A stretch of DNA of 61,828 bases. Source: Planctomycetaceae bacterium. GTDB lineage: Bacteria; Planctomycetota; Planctomycetia; Pirellulales; Pirellulaceae. The translations under genes were made by a program, and so were the position numbers. Within the stretch, counting starts at the first letter, position 1. Every line of letters begins with the position of its first letter. The stretch covers positions 1 to 61,828 of the forward strand of contig SXOA01000198.1 in assembly GCA_005778405.1 (NCBI GenBank). Reading direction: 5' to 3'. Under the pieces are notes generated by a model. It made no database searches. It was not told where the DNA came from and saw nothing but the letters and a program-made list of their open reading frames with translations. Positions 26,274 through 33,829 of the stretch are shown here, piece after piece.

Positions 26274-26951
26274 ATGAAGATCTCCGTCATCATCCCGACT
26301 CTCAACGAAGCGGCCCATGTTGTGCGGGCCGTGACCTCCGCGCGGGAAGGGGGCGCGGATGAGGTCATCGTTGCGGACGGCGGCAGCACGGACGAGACTT
26401 GCGATCTGGCGGAGTTGAGTGGCGCCCAGGTCGTTTCCACACTTCGCGGCAGAGCCGTGCAGCAAAGTGCCGGGGCGCGAGTAGCGAGTGGAGATGTGCT
26501 GCTGTTCCTCCATGCGGACAACTGGCTAGGGAAGGAAGCAATTGCCCAGATCCGCGGGGCGGTAAATCGAACGAAGCGCGCCCTTTGCGGCGCTTTCCAG
26601 CAGCAAATCGAAGCCACCCCTTTTATCTACCGACTTCTCGAACGGGGCAACGCCGAGCGGGTCCGTTGGCTAGGCCTTCCTTATGGTGACCAGACAATTT
26701 TCGTCATGCGCGACTTATTCGACCAGGTCGGCGGCTTTCCGGAGGAGCCTTTTCTGGAGGACGTTTTGCTCATGCAGCGCCTCCGCCGACTTTCCTGGCC
26801 GTTGCTCCTCCCCGGTCCCGTGCACGTTAGCGCTCGCCGCTGGGAACAGCGAGGTGTGATTCGCCAAACCGTGCGCAATTGGGCCATCCTCACGGCGTTC
26901 TCTCTGGGAGTTTCACCCCAGCAGTTGGCGGGGTGGTATAGTCGACACTAG
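26274..26951 (+). CDS. Family 2 glycosyltransferase (TIGR04283 type)
   Basis: The ATG at 26274 opens directly into the GT-A fold (KISVIIPTLNEAAHVVRAV). Further landmarks are VIVADGGSTDET, LLFLHADNWLG (an HAD metal-binding motif) and EEPFLEDVLLMQRLRR. The pattern matches the TIGR04283 group (arsenosugar/selenodomain-associated transferase 2). No arsenosugar or radical-SAM partner gene is visible nearby, so that pathway is not supported here. The enzyme would transfer a sugar from a nucleotide donor to an unknown acceptor. It is divergent from mtnB. Confidence 0.85.
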   Translation: MKISVIIPTLNEAAHVVRAVTSAREGGADEVIVADGGSTDETCDLAELSGAQVVSTLRGRAVQQSAGARVASGDVLLFLHADNWLGKEAIAQIRGAVNRTKRALCGAFQQQIEATPFIYRLLERGNAERVRWLGLPYGDQTIFVMRDLFDQVGGFPEEPFLEDVLLMQRLRRLSWPLLLPGPVHVSARRWEQRGVIRQTVRNWAILTAFSLGVSPQQLAGWYSRH

Positions 26952-26954
26952 CAA

Positions 26955-27215
26955 GTGGAACGCACTTCGGAGGCTCCGGTGCCAGATACAGATCAAAGCG
27001 TTGGCGATGTCCAGATATTCGGCATTGCCTTTCGCCGATTGACACTCATCCGCATTGCGGGCGGCTGTTTTGCGCTCATGGGCATACTCCACTTGGTGGA
27101 AGCATTTTTTCGCGGCGAATCCGTGGTCTGGTGGAAATTGGTCCTGGGTGCCGCGCTGCTGGCCGTTGGGGTTCTGTGTCTGCTGGCTCGGGCGGCTGAT
27201 ACCAAGAAGCTTTGA
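26955..27215 (+). CDS. Small membrane protein (86 aa), function unknown
   Basis: I recognise no family. It starts with GTG at 26955, 3 bp after the glycosyltransferase stop, which suggests coupled translation. Two hydrophobic segments (IAGGCFALMGILHLVEAFF and VLGAALLAVGVLCLLAR) should form a helical hairpin in the membrane, with an acidic N-terminal tail. There is no visible SD sequence or alternative ATG upstream, which leaves the exact start uncertain. Confidence 0.5.
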   Translation: MERTSEAPVPDTDQSVGDVQIFGIAFRRLTLIRIAGGCFALMGILHLVEAFFRGESVVWWKLVLGAALLAVGVLCLLARAADTKKL

Positions 27216-27256
27216 GCAGCCAATCCCAATGCCTTCGACTCCAGCGGAGATCCTTG

Positions 27257-28171
27257 TTACCAAACATCCGCTTTGGCAACGGCGATGGCCGCGGCCAGCT
27301 CGGTGGTTTTGGGAGTGAGCTCCAGTCCAACGTAGTCCTTGTAGCCAAGTTCCAGTGCTTGGCGGAGGACCCGGTTGTAGTGGATTTCGCCGGTGCCAGG
27401 CTCGTTCCGGCCGGGATGATCCGCCAGTTGCAAGTAGCCGCATTGATCGAAGCCATCCTTCAGTCGGCCGCAAAGATCTCCCTCGGAGATTTGCATGTGG
27501 TAGAGGTCCCAATTGATCTTCACCATTGGAGAATCGACCGTGCGGCAGATTTTCACAGCATCCACGCTGCCGTAGAGGCAGTGGCCCGGATGATCGACTC
27601 GCCCATTCATCGGTTCGAGGATGAGCATCACTTTTTCACGTTCCACGATGGGGGCTGCTCGCTTCAGCGTCTTAATGACCTGGGCGTGCATCTGCTCCAT
27701 CGTCATCCCCTTTTGCAGATTGCCGGCGACGACGCACATCTTGCGGACGTTGAGTTTGTGGGCGACCTGGCAGGCCTCTTCAATCTGCTGGACCACTTTG
27801 TCTTCATTGGCGGGATTGTTCATTCCCGGTTCAAAACCCCAAGCCGTGAACTGGCTGCACTCGATGCCCAGTTCCTTGTTCAGTTTGGCGATGGCGTCGA
27901 TGTCCTTTCCTTGATACGGCCACATTTCGAAGGCCGGAAAGCCAAATTCCGCTGCCTTGCGAATGCGGTCTTCGAACTTCGGCACCCTGCGCCACCACAT
28001 TTCCAGGTTGACGGCAAATTTGGTATGCGGCGTCTTGCCGAGCTGCGAGACATCGACCCTTTCTTCCCCGGCCTTGCCTTGGGCATGCAATTGACTCGCT
28101 GACGATGCGGCGGCGAGGCCGGCGGCTGTGGCGGCGGAAGTGCCGAGGAAGGTGCGGCGGGAGAGGAACAT
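27257..28171 (-). CDS. Tat-exported hydroxypyruvate-isomerase-like TIM-barrel protein
   Basis: The ATG at 28171 begins a twin-arginine signal (LSRRTFLGTSAATAAG). The 304-residue product resembles the hydroxypyruvate isomerase / sugar epimerase group: FAVNLEMWW, FPAFEMWPY, TAWGFEPG, CVVAGNLQ, LILEPMNGRVDHPGH, VKINWDLYHMQI and GLELTPK, with Glu, Asp, His and Glu metal ligands. It probably isomerises a sugar or sugar acid outside the cytoplasm. A much longer open frame upstream runs over the divergent gene and is not coding. The second exported TIM-barrel protein in this window is at 9270. Confidence 0.88.
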   Translation of the reverse strand: MFLSRRTFLGTSAATAAGLAAASSASQLHAQGKAGEERVDVSQLGKTPHTKFAVNLEMWWRRVPKFEDRIRKAAEFGFPAFEMWPYQGKDIDAIAKLNKELGIECSQFTAWGFEPGMNNPANEDKVVQQIEEACQVAHKLNVRKMCVVAGNLQKGMTMEQMHAQVIKTLKRAAPIVEREKVMLILEPMNGRVDHPGHCLYGSVDAVKICRTVDSPMVKINWDLYHMQISEGDLCGRLKDGFDQCGYLQLADHPGRNEPGTGEIHYNRVLRQALELGYKDYVGLELTPKTTELAAAIAVAKADVW

Positions 28172-28234
28172 GGCAGGGGCCTCTGAAAGGTGATGTGGTT
28201 GCCGGTTAGCGACTGCCATTATAGTATTGCCAAC

Positions 28235-29512
28235 ATGGTTCGCGGCTGCACAATCGCTTTCATACTTTGGATTGCTCTGGCCGCCGGCTATTGGTACTGG
28301 CTGGACCATGCGTTTGAACCGCCGGGTAGCATCATCGCCGGTCTTATCGTCGGGCTGATAGTGGCGGGCTGCATTGGCTCGATCATGGGTGCCCGAATCG
28401 CTCTGCGGGATTGGCGGTTGGCGTCGGGCTCGCAGCACGGCCTCCCGCTGGTGGACCGCCGCATCGTGGCGGTCAGCGGCACCATCCATCCCATTGAGAA
28501 GTCGCTCACCGCCCCTTTCAGCGGCGAAGAATGCGTCCTCTGCGAGTACGACCTGGGCCGAGCTGCCGACACCTCGAAGGGACAGACGAGCTCTGGCTCC
28601 GATTTCGCCGGCTATCTGATGACCCCGTGCGTCATTCGCACGCCACAAGGGAACGTCAAGCTGCTCGGTTTTCCCGTGCTGGAAGGATATTTTGAGACGT
28701 ATTGCCTCGACTTCATCGCCGCCAGCAACGCTTTTCAATTCTTGAAGAAGACTGAATTCGAGAACCGGACTGGGTTCAAGATGGTCACGATTTTCTCCGT
28801 CTTCGACGAAGTCTGGTCGGATGAAGACGGTTTTGTGCAAAAGAACATGCGGCTGGGGAATGTGACGGCCGAGTCGCTCTTCCCGCTCGACCTGCTGGAA
28901 GGCCTCGCGGCGCGAGATGAAGCCCGCCTGCTCAAGCACGGACCGGATGCGGACGAGGAAGACGAGGACGAAGAGATGTCCGCTGAAGATGAAGATGACA
29001 ACGATGAGGACGACGACGACGATGACTTCGACGAAGACTTCTCCCAGCCGTTCGCGATCATTCCCACGATGAAGGAGAAGCGGGTGCATGTGGGAGACAC
29101 GGTCTGCGCCATCGGCACCTACAACGAGTTGCAACGCGGACTGCTTCCCAAGCGGGGGAGCAGCACTCCCAACCGGCTGATCCGCGGCAGCGCGGAGGAT
29201 GTCGCCAAGAAAGCTCGCAGCTCGATGGTGAGTCGGTTTTTCGGAGGGCTGATTGTATTCATCATCGTCAATGCCGCCGTCTTTGGGGCGATGCAACTTT
29301 ATCTTCGTTCCCCCGACACCATTCGCCGCCGGCAAAGTGACGCATTCCAGGCTGTTCAAGAGGATCAAGCCGCGAAGCTGATGACGCTGCTGCATCGCGG
29401 CGTAGACCCCAACAGTCAGGATTCCAACGGTCGAACGCTGCTCAAACGGGCGAATGAGTTGGGGCGCGAGGATCTGGCAAAAATCCTGCGCGAAGTTGGG
29501 GCCAAGGAGTGA
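28235..29512 (+). CDS. Membrane protein with GIDE/MULAN-like domain, acidic linker and ankyrin-like end
   Basis: The ATG at 28235 starts a 425-residue protein. Two N-terminal helices (about 3-22 and 32-52) are followed by a domain with GTIHPIEKSLTAPFSGEECV and later FPVLEGYF and FENRTGFKM, which resembles the GIDE domain of the mitochondrial E3 ligase MULAN and its bacterial relatives (no RING finger here). A run of about 25 Asp/Glu residues covers 245-273. After VHVGDTVCAIGTYNE comes a third membrane helix (GLIVFIIVNAAVFGAM), then an ankyrin-like unit (LLHRGVDPNSQDSNGRTLLK). The function is unknown; a membrane scaffold or stress role is inference. Confidence 0.7.
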   Translation: MVRGCTIAFILWIALAAGYWYWLDHAFEPPGSIIAGLIVGLIVAGCIGSIMGARIALRDWRLASGSQHGLPLVDRRIVAVSGTIHPIEKSLTAPFSGEECVLCEYDLGRAADTSKGQTSSGSDFAGYLMTPCVIRTPQGNVKLLGFPVLEGYFETYCLDFIAASNAFQFLKKTEFENRTGFKMVTIFSVFDEVWSDEDGFVQKNMRLGNVTAESLFPLDLLEGLAARDEARLLKHGPDADEEDEDEEMSAEDEDDNDEDDDDDDFDEDFSQPFAIIPTMKEKRVHVGDTVCAIGTYNELQRGLLPKRGSSTPNRLIRGSAEDVAKKARSSMVSRFFGGLIVFIIVNAAVFGAMQLYLRSPDTIRRRQSDAFQAVQEDQAAKLMTLLHRGVDPNSQDSNGRTLLKRANELGREDLAKILREVGAKE

Positions 29513-29516
29513 TGCC

Positions 29517-30326
29517 TCAATTGGCCGCAATCAGACCCTTCTCCCGCAAAGTGACAAGCTGCAACAGCCAGCGGTTATAGAGGTCGAAGCCCGCTTCATC
29601 AAAGTCATACGGCCGCCGCCCAGCGACCTCCGGTGGATGCTCCTTTCTCTCGGTCAGAATCAGCCGAGTTTCTGGGCTAATCTCTGCCCACTGGCAACGC
29701 TCGACAAGGTCGTCCAGTAGTAGCAGGTACTTTTCAAAAACGGTCGCCGCGAGTCCACCTTGCGGCACTTGCTGCTTGTGCAGCCGATGGGCATGCAGGC
29801 GGAAGTGGAGCAGTTTGCCGGCCGCCGAGAGACCGAGGACCTCGGTGGTGTGGTGCTGCTCGGAACGCCATTCGGCCCGATATTCGGTGACGATGTGGGT
29901 GGTCCGGCCGTGCCTTTCAGTGACTTCCTGCGGCTTGCGGACTTCGATTCGCGTCGCGACCAGGCCGCTGCTGACAACGAACACGCTACTCCACGGGACC
30001 GTTTCTGTCTTGCCGTAATAGTCCGCAGGCACAATCAAGCCCGCATCCGCCACTTGCAGCCAGTGGACCGAAACGGGGGGCGTCAGCTTCATCATCTGCT
30101 CGGCCGGCACAAGAATCGTCTCGATCTGCTGCCGGGCCAGGCTTCCCCTCGCCCCTTCCCCCTGCTTGTGCGTCAGCCGCTCCGCCAGGATGCCGCGACA
30201 GCGGTGGGCGGCGCGCACGGCATCCGCTTTTGGCAGCTCCGCGCCTGTGATGAGGGCCTCTTGCAAGACGGCTGGCTCAATCCGTTGGTGGCGGGTTTGC
30301 AGCAGCGTGAAAAGCGGTTCAGGCAT
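29517..30326 (-). CDS. Conserved-looking hypothetical protein (269 aa)
   Basis: I do not recognise a family. The ATG at 30326 is chosen because GGAGG lies at the right distance; the frame is open further upstream. The protein is soluble, with no signal peptide or membrane helix. It begins MPEPLFTLLQTRHQRIEP, has a beta-rich middle with WSSVFVVSSGLVATRIEVR and repeated aromatic/His residues, and ends with RRPYDFDEAGFDLYNRWLLQLVTL. Only 4 bp separate its stop from that of the convergent GIDE-like gene. Confidence 0.6.
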   Translation of the reverse strand: MPEPLFTLLQTRHQRIEPAVLQEALITGAELPKADAVRAAHRCRGILAERLTHKQGEGARGSLARQQIETILVPAEQMMKLTPPVSVHWLQVADAGLIVPADYYGKTETVPWSSVFVVSSGLVATRIEVRKPQEVTERHGRTTHIVTEYRAEWRSEQHHTTEVLGLSAAGKLLHFRLHAHRLHKQQVPQGGLAATVFEKYLLLLDDLVERCQWAEISPETRLILTERKEHPPEVAGRRPYDFDEAGFDLYNRWLLQLVTLREKGLIAAN

Positions 30327-30473
30327 TTGCGGCCTCCAGGTAACCACCGATTCTTGTCTCCGGCATTGTAGCTCAGCCGAACGGCACGTCGCGAATCTTG
30401 GCGCAGGCACTATTCCAAAATTCCCCGCGGTGTAAAATTCTCTCCAGGTTTCAGCGAATACATGAAAGCGGCT

Positions 30474-30504
30474 GTTTTTCACCACTCACCACTCACCTCC
30501 TGCC
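30474..30504 (+). repeat. CACCACTCACCACTCACC micro-repeat in the leader of the deoxyhypusine-synthase-like gene
   Basis: A (CACCACT)-type direct repeat runs up to 6 bp before the ATG at 30505. It has the same placement as the ATTC-word leaders at 11776 and 17251, and the gene has no clear SD sequence. Confidence 0.45.
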
Positions 30505-31587
30505 ATGACCTACAACCCCAGCAAACGCGAGCTCCTGCAAGACACCGTCGAGCACATCGACATCAAGAACCACAATGTGGTGCCGCTGGTGGAGGCGATG
30601 CAGCAGATGGCGTTCAGCGCTCGGGATCTGGCTCGGGCCGCGGACATTTACGACCGGATGCTGCGGGACACGGAGTGCGGCGTCATTCTCTGCCTAGCGG
30701 GCTCGCTGATCAGTGCCGGCCTCAAGCAGATCTTCATCGACATGATCCGCAACCGGATGGTGGACGCCATCGTCAGCACTGGGGCCAATATCGTCGATCA
30801 GGACTTCTTTGAAGCCCTCGGTTACAAGCACTACATCGCCGCCGAACGGCTGAAGAGCGGCATGGACGACGGGATGCTCCGAGACCACTCCATCGATCGC
30901 ATCTACGACACGCTCATCGACGAGGACGAGCTGCGGATTTGCGACGAAACAGTCAAGAAGATCGCCGACGAACTCCCCCCCGGCAATTACTCCTCTCGCC
31001 AGATTGTCCAGAAGATGGGGGAACATCTGGAAACCCACGGCAAGACTGACTCGATCGTGCAGGCCGCCTATCAATGCGGCGTCCCCATTTTCTGCCCGGC
31101 TTTCTCGGATTGCTCCGCGGGCCTGGGCATCGTCGCTCATTATCACGAACGGCTCCGCGCCGGCCGCGGCACCACGGCGTTTGACAGCGCGAAAGACTTC
31201 TACGAGCTGACGCAAATCAAGCTGAACAACCCGGTCACGGGTCTATTGATGATTGGCGGCGGCGTCCCCAAGAATTTCGCCCAGGACATCGTAGTTTCCG
31301 CCGACATCCTGATGGCCCAAGACGGCGGAGACCAGCCGCAGATGCACAAGTATGCCATCCAGATCACGGTCGCCGACACCCGCGACGGAGCCCTTTCCGG
31401 CAGCACGCTCAAGGAAGCTTCGAGCTGGGGCAAGGTCGACACTACTTACGAACAGATGGTCTATAGCGAAGCCACCATCGCCCTCCCCCTCATCGCCGGT
31501 TACGCCTATCACAAGCGGGGCTGGGAATTGCGGCAGGAAAAACAGTTCGCCCGGATTTATTCCGAAGCGGAGCAGGCGGTGGGATAG
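30505..31587 (+). CDS. Deoxyhypusine-synthase-family enzyme (possibly homospermidine synthase-like)
   Basis: This 360-residue cytosolic protein follows the deoxyhypusine synthase fold: CLAGSLISAGLKQI, AIVSTGANIVDQDF, CPAFSDCSAGLGI, and GLLMIGGGVPKNF (NAD-binding). The active-site segment DTRDGALSGSTLKEASSWGKVD has Lys310 at the position of the Lys that forms the enzyme-imine intermediate (human Lys329). The eukaryotic/archaeal enzyme makes hypusine on eIF5A, but bacteria lack that target. In bacteria the family can make homospermidine from spermidine and putrescine, or its role is unknown. Polyamine metabolism is therefore the best guess. No other polyamine genes are nearby. Confidence 0.85.
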   Translation: MTYNPSKRELLQDTVEHIDIKNHNVVPLVEAMQQMAFSARDLARAADIYDRMLRDTECGVILCLAGSLISAGLKQIFIDMIRNRMVDAIVSTGANIVDQDFFEALGYKHYIAAERLKSGMDDGMLRDHSIDRIYDTLIDEDELRICDETVKKIADELPPGNYSSRQIVQKMGEHLETHGKTDSIVQAAYQCGVPIFCPAFSDCSAGLGIVAHYHERLRAGRGTTAFDSAKDFYELTQIKLNNPVTGLLMIGGGVPKNFAQDIVVSADILMAQDGGDQPQMHKYAIQITVADTRDGALSGSTLKEASSWGKVDTTYEQMVYSEATIALPLIAGYAYHKRGWELRQEKQFARIYSEAEQAVG

Positions 31588-31938
31588 GAGTTACGGTGAT
31601 TTGAGGGTGACGCCGCGGCTCTTTAGAGCCATTTCCTGGGCGGCGGCGGGTCGGGCTCTTGGCCGAGCAGCCGAGCCATCACGAACGCGCCGCGGGGAAC
31701 AGGGGAAGTACTCGTGCAAGGGAAAGTGGCCATCAGGACTTTCCGTTAAGACATCTCGGCTTGAAGAGAATCAACTCCTCTTAGCCAATCCGCCACCAAG
31801 TCGCCAAGTCGCATACTCCATAGCTCAAAACGTGGCCGTCAATCGCTGGCGAATTCTTCCGCACGCACGCCTTACCGCGATATAATCTACGGAGCATAGA
31901 GGATCGACGTCCGTCCCTCTGGATGCAGGAGAAGTCCC
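31588..31938. other. 351-bp intergenic region after the deoxyhypusine-synthase-like gene
   Basis: I see no supported gene. A small hairpin (GGCTCTTTAGAGCC at 31617-31630) without a T-run follows the stop. Near the right end a good SD (CAGGAGAAG) serves the small gene at 31939. Confidence 0.5.
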
Positions 31939-32229
31939 ATGAAAGTCCGTCCCAATGAAACGCTGGTCAAGGCGACGGTCAAGCGTATCGCTCCCTGCTC
32001 CGACGGTCAGGGTTTTGATGTGGATCTGGAGATTGGCGAAAACCAATCCACCGATCCCGCCGCTGATTTCTTGCAGCCGCAGACGGGCGACCGCTTAAAG
32101 GTCTACACCGCGGGTGCTGGCAATCTGAGCGCCGGGCAGCAGATTCAAGCCACCCTGGCGCTCTTGGCTGGTCCCTTTGCAGAACGGACCATTCTGCGCA
32201 AAGCGGAACCGGTCCAAGTCAAACCTTGA
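31939..32229 (+). CDS. Small beta-rich hypothetical protein (96 aa)
   Basis: I recognise no family. The ATG at 31939 has AGGAG at a proper distance. The protein is soluble, alternates short charged strands (ETLVKATVKRIAP, DVDLEIGE, DRLKVYTAG, QATLALLAG), and could be a small OB/SH3-like barrel (inference). Its stop overlaps the 3' end of the convergent M6 peptidase gene by 11 bp. Confidence 0.6.
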   Translation: MKVRPNETLVKATVKRIAPCSDGQGFDVDLEIGENQSTDPAADFLQPQTGDRLKVYTAGAGNLSAGQQIQATLALLAGPFAERTILRKAEPVQVKP

Positions 32230-33610
32230 CCTTAGCCTTGATCCGAGTCCCCTCGACGGTGATGGCTGAAATCTTGACCTTCGAGGCGGTGCCACTGTTG
32301 GCGCGGGTGCTGGGGTTGGTGGTATCGCTGAATCCGGTCACCTTCTTGGTCCCGGGGAACAGGTCTCCCGCGTCCCCGCGATTGATGGCCTGCTCCAGTT
32401 CCTTGAGACCGTCCGCCTGCACCAGCCCCACCATATAGGCGAGCGGGTTGGTGTTGCCTGACTGCCGTTCATCGACATGCCACACCGCCAGCCCGCTGCC
32501 GGGGAGGGACTTGTCCATGCCGGTCTTTTGCCGATTTTCGATCAGGAAATACTCGGGACCGGCAGCTCCGCCAGTCCAGAGCCGATAGCAGGCGGCCGGA
32601 TCAACTTCGAGCGTCGGCAGCGTCAGCGATTTTGCGGTGGTGACGACGGTCGGCTTAATCCAGCCGAGCCGCGTCAGGCACCAGCAGCTCATGCGTGTGG
32701 GACTTGCGCCGCCGCCACCCCACGAACCCCCTCCCATAAGACACCAGTCCCCCACACCTTCCGTACGGTTGCTGGTGTCGTACAAATCGGGGAGCCCCAG
32801 CACGTGGCCGAACTCATGGCAGAACACCCCCACCTTGCCGTCCTCGGGCTCCGTGGAATAGGCGAATACCCGCACCCCGTTCTTGACGAACGGGGTCGGC
32901 AGCGTCCACTTGTGGGACCAGATCATGTTCTTGCGTTTCGTGGCGTTTGCTTCTGCTTCGGCACCGCCCCCCGCGTGGATGAGAAAAATGCCATCGACGA
33001 ATCCGTCCCCGTCCGTGTCGTACGGAGCCAGGCTGTTGGTGGCGGTGAATTTCGTCAGCGCATCTTGCAATAGACCGGGAGTATTCTTTGGGAAAGTGTT
33101 GCCGGTTCCGCTCTGTCCGTTCGTGTAGAAAGTGTAGGCCTTGGGAGCCCGGACATATCCCTTCACGTCTCCCGATACCTGCAAAGCTCCCCCCGAGATT
33201 TTCTTGTAGTACGAGGTCATCGAATTGGGGTTCGTGGCGTCGAACAGCATCTTCTGGAAGTCGGCTGCTGGACGCGTCCCCTTGTTGTCCGAAAAATCGA
33301 CCAGCAGCGCCAAAGCGTGCAGCTTGCGCGTGGTTTGCGGTGCCAGAGCCGCGGCCATCGACAGCGAAACTCCCGTTTTTGGCGCGGGCACCGGACCCAT
33401 CCCGGGTGGATAAATGAGTCCGTCGTTAAAGCCGGTCATATTGGAAGTCCCGGCTGGCGCCAGGCCCATCATGGAAGCCAGCCGAGCCTCATGGGCCGAC
33501 ACCGCGTGGGCGGCGATCAACTCCTTCTTGATATTTTTCATCACCCTGGGTGCTGGCGCGCAGACCGACGGACCATCCTCATAACGACCGAAGAAAGGAG
33601 AGGCTTTCAT
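32219..33610 (-). CDS. M6 family (immune inhibitor A-like) metalloprotease
   Basis: This 463-residue protein has the M6 zinc site HEFGHVLGLPDLYD (two His ligands plus the catalytic Glu, and Asp as third ligand), followed by GVGDWCLMGGGSWGG. A LVDFSDNKG strand and SMTSYYKKISGGAL precede it as in M6 proteases, and PEYFLIENRQK and GLAVWHVDE follow. The chosen ATG at 33610 (MKASPFFGRYEDG) has no evident signal peptide, which is odd because characterised M6 enzymes are secreted. Export may use another route, or the protein may lack a cleavable signal. The likely job is degradation of extracellular protein. Confidence 0.85.
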   Translation of the reverse strand: MKASPFFGRYEDGPSVCAPAPRVMKNIKKELIAAHAVSAHEARLASMMGLAPAGTSNMTGFNDGLIYPPGMGPVPAPKTGVSLSMAAALAPQTTRKLHALALLVDFSDNKGTRPAADFQKMLFDATNPNSMTSYYKKISGGALQVSGDVKGYVRAPKAYTFYTNGQSGTGNTFPKNTPGLLQDALTKFTATNSLAPYDTDGDGFVDGIFLIHAGGGAEAEANATKRKNMIWSHKWTLPTPFVKNGVRVFAYSTEPEDGKVGVFCHEFGHVLGLPDLYDTSNRTEGVGDWCLMGGGSWGGGGASPTRMSCWCLTRLGWIKPTVVTTAKSLTLPTLEVDPAACYRLWTGGAAGPEYFLIENRQKTGMDKSLPGSGLAVWHVDERQSGNTNPLAYMVGLVQADGLKELEQAINRGDAGDLFPGTKKVTGFSDTTNPSTRANSGTASKVKISAITVEGTRIKAKVKV

Positions 33611-33829
33611 GGGGCACAGTTCCTCGAATGAATCGCCTGCCGCTTGCTGCCGCGCTCTCGTGACGCTCAATGAGCTGTGGCAAGACACTGCGACAGACGG
33701 CTAGAAGAAGGGAACCCTGCCGCCATCTTAGGTTGGCCAACAACTCAATACGAGTAGGCGGTGGGCAATAAGAACCCAGGTCGACTTGGTCCGTTGAGAT
33801 TCCCCATACCCTTGCGGACCGGCCACGAA
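33611..33829. other. 219-bp gap between the M6 peptidase and the protease-TlpA gene
   Basis: Both genes run on the minus strand, so this is the promoter region of the M6 gene and the 3' region of the protease gene. I see no further gene, repeat or terminator. Confidence 0.4.
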
